Shown here one piece after another: positions 6,458 through 13,410 of a stretch of 22,301 bases of DNA. Numbering within the stretch: position 1 is the first letter of the stretch; every line of letters starts with the position of its first letter. Below the pieces are notes generated by a model. It was not told the origin of the DNA. It worked only from the letters and a program-made list of their open reading frames with translations, and made no database searches. Both the position numbers and the translations under genes were made by a program. Source of the stretch: a bacterium (GTDB lineage Bacteria; Verrucomicrobiota; Verrucomicrobiae; Opitutales; Opitutaceae); the NCBI GenBank assembly GCA_021780625.1, contig JAJXYI010000424.1:1-22301 (forward strand), written 5' to 3'.

Positions 6458-8809
6458 ATGCCCACCGTCTTCCGTCCGACGCTTCGCGGCACGATCGTGT
6501 GTGCCGTGTTGTTCCTGGGGACGATCGCGCTGTTCAGCCGGGCGCTGCACATGGGCTTCGTCACCTATGACGATCCGTCGTACATCACGTCGAATCCGCA
6601 CGTGCAGCAGGGGCTGAGCTGGGCGGGGCTTCGGTGGGCGTTTTTCGGGCGGGCGGACTACTGGCATCCGCTGTCGTGGCTCTCGCACATGGCGGACTGG
6701 CAGCTGTACGGGGCGAATGCCGCGGGCCACCATCTGACGAGCCTGCTGCTGCATGCGCTCAACGCGGTGCTGCTCTTCGTGGTCGTGAGGCGGCTCGCCG
6801 GTGGATTCTGGACGGCGGCCGTGTGTGCGGCGCTGTTTGCCTGGCATCCGCTCCGGGTGGAGTCGGTGGTCTGGATCGCGGAGCGGAAGGACGTGCTGAG
6901 CGGGGCGTGGTTCCTGGCGACCGTGTGGTGTTATTTCAACTACGCGGAGCGCCGTGCTGCGGGCGGTTCGGGGGCCTGGCGTGCGTACCTGTTGACGCTG
7001 GCGGCGTATGCGGCGGGGCTGATGAGCAAGCCGATGGTGGTGACGCTGCCTGGCGTGCTGCTTTTGCTGGACTACTGGCCGCTCCGCCGGGCGGGCTGGG
7101 GCGAGGCGGGTGGCGCGCTGCGGGCGTGGACGCGACTGGCGGTGGGAAAGCTGCCGTTCCTGGCAATGTCGGCGGCGGCGGCGGTCGCCACGCTGCGGAT
7201 GCAGGCGGTGGAGCAAGCGTTCGTGCTGAAGCTGTCGGCTGAGGACCGGCTTGGGAACGCAGTGGTTTCGGTGGCGCGGTATCTGGGCAAGGAGGTGTGG
7301 CCGTTTGACCTCGCGGTGTGCTACCCGCATCCGGGGCGCTGGCCGCTAGTGTGGGTGGCGCTTTCGGGGGTGCTTGTTGCGGGGGTGACGGTGCTGGCGG
7401 TGGTGCAGCGCAAGCGGAGGCCGTGGGTGATTGTGGGCTGGCTTTGGTTTTTGGGCATGCTGGTTCCGGTGATCGGGATCGTGCAGGCGGGGTATCAGGC
7501 GATGGCGGACCGTTACACGTACCTGCCGATGATCGGCGTGGAACTTGCGGTGCTGCTGACGGTGCGGGAGTGGGTGACGACGCGTCGTGCGAGGCTGGCG
7601 GCGGGGGGCGTGGCGGTGCTCGTGCTCGCCGGGTGCTCGGCGCGCACGTGGTCGCAGGAGGGCGTGTGGCGAAACTCGCGGACCCTGTTCGAGCACGCCC
7701 TGGCGGTGACTCATCGCAATGCGGTGGCGCACTATTTCCTGGGGGTGACGCTCCTGGACGCGGGGCGGGCCGACGAGGCGGCGGTGCAGTGCCGCAGGGC
7801 GGTGGCGTTGGCGCCCGACTCCTCCGCGGCGCATGCGGCGCTCGCGCTGGTGGATTCGATCCAGGGGCGCTTGGCCGACGCGGAGGCCGAGTACGGGCGC
7901 GCGCTGGAACTCGCGCCGCGGGATCCGACGATCCTGATCTCGCTGGGAGGTCTGGAGCTGAGGCGGGGCGCGTATCTGCAGGCGGCGGGACGGTTTACGG
8001 ACGTGCTGCGCCAGCGGCCCGATTCGCTGCCCGCGGTGCTGGGGATGGCGGAGGCCGAGGCGGGGCTGGGGCGCACGGCGGAGGCCGAAGCAGGCTTCAA
8101 GCGGGCGCTGGCGCTGGCTCCCGAGGAGCCGAGGGTCCAGACGGACTATGCGGAATTTCTAGCGGCGCACGGGCGCCTGGCGGATGCCCTCGTTCACTAC
8201 GAAGCGGCGGTGAAGCTGGCTCCCTCCGATCCGGCCGCGCACCGGAATCTGGGGGATGCCCTTCGGGTGCTTGGAAAGCTTCCGGAGGCGATCGCCGAGT
8301 ACCGCAGGGCGCTTGCCCTGCATCCGGACGACGCGTTGACGGATTTCGGGCTCGGGCTGGCGTTCGAGCAATCCGGGCAGGCCTCGAGGGCGCTGGCGGC
8401 GTACATTCACGCGGCGCGCCTCAGTCCCGACTTTTCCGAGGCGCATCTGCGCATCGCACTGTTGATGCTGGACCGCGGAAAACTCGACGAGGCGGTGGTG
8501 CACATCGACCGCGCGCTGAAGACGACGCGTGATCCGGCCCTCGTCCATCGCGTGTGGGCGGACGCGCTGGGTCGGCATGGCTACTACAACGACGCCATTG
8601 ACCACTACGAGCAGGCGCTTCGACTCAATCCGAAGGATGCCGAGAGCCAGGCCGTGGTGGGCGCGCTCCTGTGGTTGACGGGCCGGCGCGTGCAGGCGGT
8701 GGCCCACTGGGAGACGGCGATGACGCTGGATCCCACGATCCCCGGACTGGCGCAACGCCTCCGTGAGGCGCGGGCCGAACTGCGGGCCGCGGGCGAGACG
8801 CCGCCGTAA
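6458..8809 (+). CDS. TMTC-like polytopic membrane protein with C-terminal TPR repeats (putative GT-C glycosyltransferase)
   Basis: The 783-residue protein has two halves. Residues 1 to about 400 are a multi-helix membrane domain. It has an acidic motif in the first extracytoplasmic loop (YDDPSY, D38-D39), then WHPLSWLSHM, HHLTSLLLHALNAVLL and FAWHPLRVESVVWIAERKD, and later DRYTYLPMIG. These are hallmarks of bacterial relatives of the eukaryotic TMTC O-mannosyltransferases. From about residue 410 to 775 there are roughly ten TPR units such as AEAEYGRALELAPRDP and AIDHYEQALRLNPKDA. GT-C enzymes use polyprenyl-phosphate sugars to glycosylate outside-facing substrates; the TPRs would hold the acceptor. 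Such proteins are common in Verrucomicrobiota and Planctomycetota. ATG 6458 is chosen over an upstream TTG. Activity is inferred, not shown. Confidence 0.8.
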   Translation: MPTVFRPTLRGTIVCAVLFLGTIALFSRALHMGFVTYDDPSYITSNPHVQQGLSWAGLRWAFFGRADYWHPLSWLSHMADWQLYGANAAGHHLTSLLLHALNAVLLFVVVRRLAGGFWTAAVCAALFAWHPLRVESVVWIAERKDVLSGAWFLATVWCYFNYAERRAAGGSGAWRAYLLTLAAYAAGLMSKPMVVTLPGVLLLLDYWPLRRAGWGEAGGALRAWTRLAVGKLPFLAMSAAAAVATLRMQAVEQAFVLKLSAEDRLGNAVVSVARYLGKEVWPFDLAVCYPHPGRWPLVWVALSGVLVAGVTVLAVVQRKRRPWVIVGWLWFLGMLVPVIGIVQAGYQAMADRYTYLPMIGVELAVLLTVREWVTTRRARLAAGGVAVLVLAGCSARTWSQEGVWRNSRTLFEHALAVTHRNAVAHYFLGVTLLDAGRADEAAVQCRRAVALAPDSSAAHAALALVDSIQGRLADAEAEYGRALELAPRDPTILISLGGLELRRGAYLQAAGRFTDVLRQRPDSLPAVLGMAEAEAGLGRTAEAEAGFKRALALAPEEPRVQTDYAEFLAAHGRLADALVHYEAAVKLAPSDPAAHRNLGDALRVLGKLPEAIAEYRRALALHPDDALTDFGLGLAFEQSGQASRALAAYIHAARLSPDFSEAHLRIALLMLDRGKLDEAVVHIDRALKTTRDPALVHRVWADALGRHGYYNDAIDHYEQALRLNPKDAESQAVVGALLWLTGRRVQAVAHWETAMTLDPTIPGLAQRLREARAELRAAGETPP

Positions 8810-8824
8810 GGGGCGGCGGGGCGC

Positions 8825-9766
8825 TCAAGCGGCCGGCGAAGCGGTATCCGGTTTGCGGAGACCGTCGAGGATCCGTCCCAGGTGGGCGAGGTCGCGCGCC
8901 TGCAGGGCGCCGACCTTGTCGAGCGCGGCTGAATAGGCGGGAGTGGCCCGTCCTCCCGCGAGCAGCGCGGTGTCGGCGGGGAGCAGCGAACGGAGGCGGG
9001 TGAGCTCGTCGCCGAGCGCGGGATCGTCCTCGGGGTAGACGAGGCTCAAGGCGACGGCGCGGGCCTTGTGCTGGTGGGCAGCGCCCGCGATCTCGGCGGC
9101 GGGCAGGCTCGCGCCGAGGTAGAGCACGCGCCAGCCGAGATTGGAGGCGGTGGCGCAGACCAGGAGAGCGCCGAGTTCGTGAAGCTGGCCCGAGGGGGTG
9201 ACGGCGAGGAGCGTTGGGGCGGGGCCGAACGGAGCGAAGCTTGTGGAGGAGCGCGCGAGGAAGGTCCGGAGCACGGCGGTCGCGAAATGTTCGTGGGCCG
9301 CAGTGATGGAGCCGTCGCGCCAGAGGTCGCCGATCTCCCGCGCGAGCGGGGCGGCCACGCGCTGCACCATGCCCTGCAGGCCCAGGCGGACCACTGCGCG
9401 TGCGAGCTCGGATTCAAGGGAGGCCGCGTCGAGGTTTTTCACGGCCTGGATGCAGGCGGAAAGGATGGGCGTGGAGGCGGAATCCGGCGCCGGCTCGCCC
9501 GCGCTTGCGGCCGAACCCGCGTCCCGGACGAGTGAGCGCAGCGATTCCAGAGGGAGCCGGGCGATGGTGCTGATGCTGCGCCCCTCCCGCGTCAGGTGTG
9601 CCAGCAGTCCAAGGCGCTCGACCTGGTCGGACGGATAGAGCCGGCGATTGGTGTCCGTGCGCAGGGGAGTCACTGCTCCGTACCGCTTCTCCCAGATCCG
9701 AATCACATGGGCGCTTAGGCCGGATTGCTGTGCTGCGGCTTTGATGGTCAAGGGAACGTCGTCCAT
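8825..9766 (-). CDS. MerR-family regulator with B12-binding domain (CarH/LitR-like photoreceptor)
   Basis: This 313-residue protein has an N-terminal MerR helix-turn-helix (about 5-75, with RIWEKRYGAVTPLR and NRRLYP). A helical cap domain and a Rossmann cobalamin-binding domain (about 185-305) follow. The CarH photoreceptor signature is present: W149, nine residues, then E159-H160. H196 in SGQLHELG sits where the lower cobalt ligand is expected (H177 in Thermus CarH). In the dark CarH-type proteins bind adenosylcobalamin as tetramers and repress; light breaks the Co-C bond and releases DNA. One oddity: the residue after the key Trp is Arg (R150), where Thermus CarH has the light-adduct His132. 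The start is ATG 9766; an in-frame TTG at 9778 is less likely. The gene is divergent from the lipid operon, and repeats overlap its own promoter. Confidence 0.85.
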   Translation of the reverse strand: MDDVPLTIKAAAQQSGLSAHVIRIWEKRYGAVTPLRTDTNRRLYPSDQVERLGLLAHLTREGRSISTIARLPLESLRSLVRDAGSAASAGEPAPDSASTPILSACIQAVKNLDAASLESELARAVVRLGLQGMVQRVAAPLAREIGDLWRDGSITAAHEHFATAVLRTFLARSSTSFAPFGPAPTLLAVTPSGQLHELGALLVCATASNLGWRVLYLGASLPAAEIAGAAHQHKARAVALSLVYPEDDPALGDELTRLRSLLPADTALLAGGRATPAYSAALDKVGALQARDLAHLGRILDGLRKPDTASPAA

Positions 9767-9767
9767 G

Positions 9768-9789
9768 GGAACAGACAAAAATTAGACAA
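9768..9789. promoter_or_regulatory. Candidate autoregulatory operator: two tandem 11-bp repeats
   Basis: Two contiguous 11-mers, GGAACAGACAA (9768-9778) and AAATTAGACAA (9779-9789), share the core nAGACAA and lie directly ahead of the regulator start codon. The second matches the CarH repeat consensus as I recall it (A-N3-T-N2-ACA-N). They cover the -10 box and predicted start point of the regulator promoter, so autorepression is a reasonable inference. Confidence 0.5.
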
Positions 9790-9808
9790 ATCGGACTCTG
9801 TTCTGCAA
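9781..9808 (-). promoter_or_regulatory. Predicted promoter of the CarH-like regulator gene
   Basis: On the minus strand, TTGCAG (9803-9808) and TCTAAT (9781-9786) are separated by 16 bases. The -10 box matches TATAAT at five of six positions; the -35 box is weak. Initiation near 9775 would give a leader of about nine bases before the ATG at 9766. Confidence 0.4.
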
Positions 9809-9841
9809 TCGAAGAATCGATTTTGGCGGAATTGAGGTTAT

Positions 9842-9869
9842 TTGAACTCTTAATAACTTAATAGATAAT
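9842..9869 (+). promoter_or_regulatory. Predicted sigma-70-type promoter of the lipid operon
   Basis: TTGAAC (9842-9847), a 16-base spacer and GATAAT (9864-9869) form the best promoter in the AT-rich divergent region. Initiation near 9876 would leave a leader of about 130 bases. That leader contains two blocks of the 11-bp repeats and two hairpins before the first gene. Confidence 0.45.
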
Positions 9870-9880
9870 AGCTAACAACA

Positions 9881-9913
9881 AAATTGATCAGAAATTAGAC
9901 AGAAGTTTGACAT
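9881..9913. repeat. Three perfectly tandem 11-bp direct repeats (candidate CarH-type operator)
   Basis: The contiguous 11-mers AAATTGATCAG (9881-9891), AAATTAGACAG (9892-9902) and AAGTTTGACAT (9903-9913) share A, T and CA positions. The last two match A-N3-T-N2-ACA-N fully; the first has a single mismatch. Three tandem 11-bp repeats is the operator design I recall for CarH, where three of four DNA-binding domains of the tetramer contact DNA. The array lies between the predicted promoter and the first operon gene. Confidence 0.6.
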
Positions 9914-9921
9914 TCGATCAA

Positions 9922-9943
9922 ATTCGAGACAAAACCTAGACAA
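9922..9943. repeat. Third block of 11-bp direct repeats
   Basis: Two contiguous 11-mers, ATTCGAGACAA (9922-9932) and AACCTAGACAA (9933-9943), carry the same ACA core at 11-bp spacing. The second matches the recalled consensus, and the first lacks the T. The phase is shifted by eight bases from the upstream three-repeat block, so this may be a separate binding site or a weaker auxiliary one. Confidence 0.45.
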
Positions 9944-9964
9944 CTTGATTCAAGACCCTCACAT

Positions 9965-9998
9965 GCCGCCAAGGGTTGGCGGCCTGGCGGGGGCCAGG
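9965..9998 (+). promoter_or_regulatory. Two adjacent hairpins in the 5' leader of the lipid operon
   Basis: GCCGCCAA (9965-9972) pairs perfectly with TTGGCGGC (9976-9983) around a GGG loop. The next segment CCTGGC (9983-9988) pairs with GCCAGG (9993-9998) around GGGG; the two stems share one base. They end eight bases before the ATG at 10007. There is no T-tract, so they are not a terminator. They may affect mRNA stability or translation of the first gene. Confidence 0.45.
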
Positions 9999-10006
9999 GT
10001 GACGCA

Positions 10007-10480
10007 ATGAAATCCTATTATTTTCACGATGAGCTTTGGCTGCCGACGCCGAGGGCGGAGTTGTTTTCCTTTTTTGCCGAGGCGCAGAACCTGGAGTCGA
10101 TCACTCCGCCGTGGCTCAACTTCAAGATTCTGACGCCGGGCCGGCTGCGGATGCGTGCGGGGGTGCTGATCGACTACCGCCTCCGCCTGCACGGGTTTCC
10201 CCTGCGCTGGCAGACGGAGATCACGGCGTGGGAGCCGCCGCACCGGTTTGTGGACGAGCAGCGCCGGGGTCCGTATCGGCTTTGGCGGCACGAGCACGCG
10301 TTCTTTGACGCGGACGGGGGCACACTTTGCCACGACGATGTGGAGTATCGCGTGGTGGGCGGGGCGCTGGTGAATCGGTTTTTTGTGCGGCGCGACGTGG
10401 AACGGATTTTTGCCTATCGGCGCGAGGCGTTGCTCGCGCGGTTTGGCGGGACGCCTGAAGCAGTGGCGGCGCGAACCTGA
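10007..10480 (+). CDS. SRPBCC-superfamily ligand-binding protein
   Basis: This 157-residue protein begins MKSYYFHDELWLPTPRAELF, then FFAEAQNLESITPPWLNFKI. This is the usual opening of the small SRPBCC (START/Bet v1-like) proteins, in which a helix-grip fold encloses a hydrophobic cavity. YRLRLHGFPLRWQTEI and the aromatic RFVDEQRRGPYRLWRHEHAF also fit that family. Such proteins bind lipids, polyketides or other hydrophobic ligands. As first gene of a lipid-modifying operon, it might carry or sense an acyl chain, but that is inference. No signal peptide is present. The ATG at 10007 follows AGGGTGA, a weak ribosome binding site. The next gene starts 13 bases downstream. Confidence 0.75.
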   Translation: MKSYYFHDELWLPTPRAELFSFFAEAQNLESITPPWLNFKILTPGRLRMRAGVLIDYRLRLHGFPLRWQTEITAWEPPHRFVDEQRRGPYRLWRHEHAFFDADGGTLCHDDVEYRVVGGALVNRFFVRRDVERIFAYRREALLARFGGTPEAVAART

Positions 10481-10493
10481 ACCGGATCCTGCG

Positions 10494-11063
10494 ATGAACC
10501 ACCTGTTGATGATCGTGCTGGCAGCCCTGGGGCTGAGTGTGCTGGGCGGCTGCGCCGCCGTGCGCGGCGGGTATGAGAGTGCGCCGTACCGGGTCGTACG
10601 CGTCGTGGATGGGCTCGAACTCCGCGATTACCCGCAGCTCGAGCTGGCTGAAACCCGCATGGGCGACGGCGCGAATGGCGGGTTTGGCCGGCTCTTCCGA
10701 TACATCACCGGCAACAACGCCCAGGAGCGGCACATTCCGATGACCACGCCGGTCCTCATGCAGGGCGGTCGCATGGGGTTTGTCATGCCGTCGGCGAGTG
10801 CCGCGGCGTCGCTGCCCAAGCCATCGGATCCCTCGGTCTCCCTGGCTTCGATACCCGGCGGTCGGTTTGCGGTGCTGCGGTTCAGTGGCGGGCGCAGTCG
10901 CGACAACGAGGCGGCGGCGGAGCGGCGGCTGCGGGAGCGCATGGCGGCTGCGGGCCTCCAGTCGGAGTCCGAGCCGATCTTCGGCTATTTCGATCCTCCC
11001 TGGACGCCGTCATTCCTGCGCCGAAACGAAGTGATGATTCGCATCGCCGCGCCCAAGTCATGA
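10494..11063 (+). CDS. SOUL-family heme-binding lipoprotein
   Basis: This 189-residue protein starts with a lipoprotein signal (MNHLLMIVLAALGLSVLGGC, Cys20 in an LGGC lipobox), so the mature protein should be anchored to a membrane. The rest matches the SOUL heme-binding family (PF04832). It has YESAPYRVVRVVDGLELRDY near the start, a central HIPMTTPVLM block and a C-terminal GYFDPPWTPSFLRRNEVMI block. SOUL proteins bind heme or other tetrapyrroles weakly. In this cluster an envelope tetrapyrrole binder next to a B12 photoreceptor suggests a role in photo-oxidative stress, which is inference. The start is ATG 10494, 13 bases after the previous stop. Its stop overlaps the desaturase start (ATGA). 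Confidence 0.85.
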   Translation: MNHLLMIVLAALGLSVLGGCAAVRGGYESAPYRVVRVVDGLELRDYPQLELAETRMGDGANGGFGRLFRYITGNNAQERHIPMTTPVLMQGGRMGFVMPSASAAASLPKPSDPSVSLASIPGGRFAVLRFSGGRSRDNEAAAERRLRERMAAAGLQSESEPIFGYFDPPWTPSFLRRNEVMIRIAAPKS

Positions 11064-12097
11064 GAGCCCCACCCAAAACTTTCCAACCGCAGGGCGAGCG
11101 GCGGCGCTTATCCTGGAGCTCGATCGTGCAGTGGTTTGACGCGGGCCATCTGCCGGGCGGGGCCGAGGCGGTGCGCTCGGAACCCGACGGCATCGACTGG
11201 GTGCGCTGTGTGCCGTTCGTGCTGCTGCACGTCGGGTGTATCGGCGTGATTTGGACGGGCTGGAGCTGGACGGCGGTCGCTGTCGCGGCGGCGGGCTACG
11301 TTGTGCGGATGTTCGGCGTCACCGCGGCGTACCACCGATATTTTTCACACAAGAGCTTCAAGACTTCGCGGGCCGGTCAGCTGCTGCTGGCGTTGTGGGG
11401 AGCGACGGCGGCGCAGCGCGGCCCGCTGTGGTGGGCGGCGCATCATCGTCACCACCACCGGCACTCGGACCACGAGGAGGACGCCCACTCGCCGCATGTC
11501 CATGGCTTCTGGTGGTCGCACATCGGCTGGATCACGAGCCGTCGGAATTTTCCCACCGACGTGTCTCAGGTGAAGGATCTGGCGCGTTATCCGGAGCTGG
11601 TGTTTCTCGACCGATTCGACGTGCTGGTGCCTGCGTTGTATGCCGTCGCGCTCTGGGCGGCGGGCTCCTGGCTTCATGGGCACGCGCCGGCGCTGGGGGT
11701 GACGGGCGGTCAGCTCCTGGTGTGGGGATTCTTCATCAGCACGACGGCGCTGTTTCACGGCACCTCGTGCATCAACTCGCTGGCGCACCTGATCGGTCGC
11801 CGGCGATTCACCACCGACGACGATTCGCGCAACAGCCTGCTGCTTGCGTTCCTCACGCTGGGCGAGGGCTGGCACAACAACCATCATCGGTATCAGGCGG
11901 CGGCGCGCCAGGGCTTCTATTGGTGGGAGGTCGATCCCACCTACTACCTGCTGCGGGTGCTGTCGTGGACGGGCCTGATCTGGGGCCTGAAGCCGGTGCC
12001 GCGCGGCATCTACGACGAGGCTGAGCGCAGGACTCCGGGCCTGACGGGCGAGGGTCTTCCGATCGCGCGGCCGGCGAAAGCGCACACGCGGTCATGA
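11060..12097 (+). CDS. Membrane di-iron fatty-acid desaturase (acyl-CoA/acyl-lipid delta-9 type)
   Basis: This 345-residue membrane protein carries the three histidine boxes of di-iron desaturases. They are HRYFSH (92-97), an HxxHH box within AHHRHHHRHSD (128-132), and HNNHH (272-276). NSLAH at 239-243 supplies a further His seen in stearoyl-CoA desaturase homologues. Hydrophobic segments at about 50-85, 105-120, 185-205 and 220-240 fit the usual four-helix topology. The enzyme uses oxygen and an electron donor to insert a cis double bond into a saturated acyl chain. In this operon it could make the unsaturated chains that the Cfa-like enzymes methylate. The start overlaps the SOUL stop by four bases (ATGA), and the end overlaps the FAD gene likewise, so translation is probably coupled. 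Confidence 0.9.
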   Translation: MRAPPKTFQPQGERRRLSWSSIVQWFDAGHLPGGAEAVRSEPDGIDWVRCVPFVLLHVGCIGVIWTGWSWTAVAVAAAGYVVRMFGVTAAYHRYFSHKSFKTSRAGQLLLALWGATAAQRGPLWWAAHHRHHHRHSDHEEDAHSPHVHGFWWSHIGWITSRRNFPTDVSQVKDLARYPELVFLDRFDVLVPALYAVALWAAGSWLHGHAPALGVTGGQLLVWGFFISTTALFHGTSCINSLAHLIGRRRFTTDDDSRNSLLLAFLTLGEGWHNNHHRYQAAARQGFYWWEVDPTYYLLRVLSWTGLIWGLKPVPRGIYDEAERRTPGLTGEGLPIARPAKAHTRS

Positions 12098-13410
12098 AGC
12101 GGATCGCCATCATCGGAAGCGGCATCTCGGGCCTCGGTTGCGCGTGGCTGCTGCATCGCGATTTCGACATTACGGTGCTCGAGGCTGACGACCGTGTCGG
12201 CGGGCACAGCCACACGGTGACGGTGGACGAGCAGGGCCGCAGCCTCCCGATCGACACGGGTTTCATGGTGTTCAACCGGGTCACGTATCCGAACCTGGTC
12301 CGCCTGTTCGAGGCGCTCGACGTGCCGGTGAAGCCCACGGACATGTCGTTCAGCGTGCGCTGCGGTCCGCGCGGACTCGAGTACTGCGGGAGCAGCCTCA
12401 ATCACCTGTTTGCCCAGCGGCGCAATCTCCTGCGTCCCTCGTTCTACCGGATGCTGATGGCGATCGACCGTTTCAACCGCGAAGCGGTGGCAGCGCTGGA
12501 CGACCCGGCGCTGCGGACGCTCAGCCTCGAGGAGTACGTACGTCGGCGCGGGTACGGGGACGACTTTTTCCATCTCTACCTCATCCCGATGAGTTCGGCG
12601 GTGTGGTCGACCCCGCCCGAACAGATGCTGCGTTTCCCGGCGGCGAGCCTGCTGCGGTTCTTCCACAATCACGGATTTCTCGGACTTCACACCCAGCATC
12701 CCTGGTGGACGGTGGACGGTGGTTCGCGGGAGTACGTGGAGCGCCTGATCGCGCCGTTCCGGGAGCGCGTGCACCGGAGGGCGGCGGTGCGGCGGATCCG
12801 CCGGGTGGATGGGGCCGTGGAGGTGGCGACGGACCGTGACGTGCAGCGGTTCGACAAGGTGGTGCTGGCCTGTCACGCACCGCAGTCGCTGGCGCTGCTC
12901 GGGGAGGACGCGACGCCTGGGGAGCGGAGGCTGCTTTCCGCGTTCCGTTACCAGCCGAACACGGCGATCCTGCACACGGACGCGGCCGTGATGCCGCGCA
13001 CGCGCCGCGCGTGGTCGTCCTGGAATTACAGGCTCGACGCCGCCGGTGCCACGTCCGGTACCGGCGCGGCGGATTCGACCAAGCTGGCGACCTCGACCCA
13101 TTACTGGATGAACCGCCTGCAGGGCGTGTCGGAGCGGACGAACTACTTTGTATCCATCAATGGGGGACATCTCGTGGATCCCAGGCGGATCCTCAAGACC
13201 CTGTCGTACGATCATCCGCTCTTCGATCGGGCTTCAGCGGAGGCGCAGGATTCGCTTCCTGGGTTGAATGCGGAGGCGCTCGGCGGGTCGGAGACGTATT
13301 TTGCCGGGGCCTGGCAGCGGTATGGATTCCACGAGGACGGGCTGCTCTCCGCGGTCCGCGTGGCCGGGCTGCTGCTCGGGCGCGATCCGTGGCAGGGGAG
13401 GGCGGTATGA
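12094..13410 (+). CDS. FAD-dependent amine-oxidase-like oxidoreductase (COG2907-like)
   Basis: This 438-residue flavoprotein has a dinucleotide-binding GSGISG motif (8-13 within IAIIGSGISGLGCAWLL). Glu30 ends the second strand, followed by the RVGGHSHT motif (34-41) of amine-oxidase/phytoene-desaturase-like enzymes. The end, TYFAGAWQRYGFHEDGLLSA, is the conserved FAD-contacting C-terminal motif. Proteins of this group sit beside DUF1365 and a Cfa homologue in singlet-oxygen (ChrR/RpoE) or LitR-controlled loci of Proteobacteria. They are thought to oxidise or desaturate phospholipid acyl chains there. I cannot say which bond it acts on; it is a candidate for a UfaD-like role in furan fatty-acid synthesis. 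ATGA overlaps at both ends tie it to the operon. Confidence 0.85.
   Translation: MKRIAIIGSGISGLGCAWLLHRDFDITVLEADDRVGGHSHTVTVDEQGRSLPIDTGFMVFNRVTYPNLVRLFEALDVPVKPTDMSFSVRCGPRGLEYCGSSLNHLFAQRRNLLRPSFYRMLMAIDRFNREAVAALDDPALRTLSLEEYVRRRGYGDDFFHLYLIPMSSAVWSTPPEQMLRFPAASLLRFFHNHGFLGLHTQHPWWTVDGGSREYVERLIAPFRERVHRRAAVRRIRRVDGAVEVATDRDVQRFDKVVLACHAPQSLALLGEDATPGERRLLSAFRYQPNTAILHTDAAVMPRTRRAWSSWNYRLDAAGATSGTGAADSTKLATSTHYWMNRLQGVSERTNYFVSINGGHLVDPRRILKTLSYDHPLFDRASAEAQDSLPGLNAEALGGSETYFAGAWQRYGFHEDGLLSAVRVAGLLLGRDPWQGRAV

Noticed and set aside
7318..8532. Plus-strand 404-codon frame inside the TMTC-like gene
   Set aside because: It is a shifted-frame shadow, extremely rich in Gly and Ala. The overlapping frame encodes clear TPR repeats.
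12010..13215. Minus-strand open frame of 401 codons
   Set aside because: It is the complement of the FAD oxidoreductase gene and has an Arg/His/Val-biased composition with no family motif.
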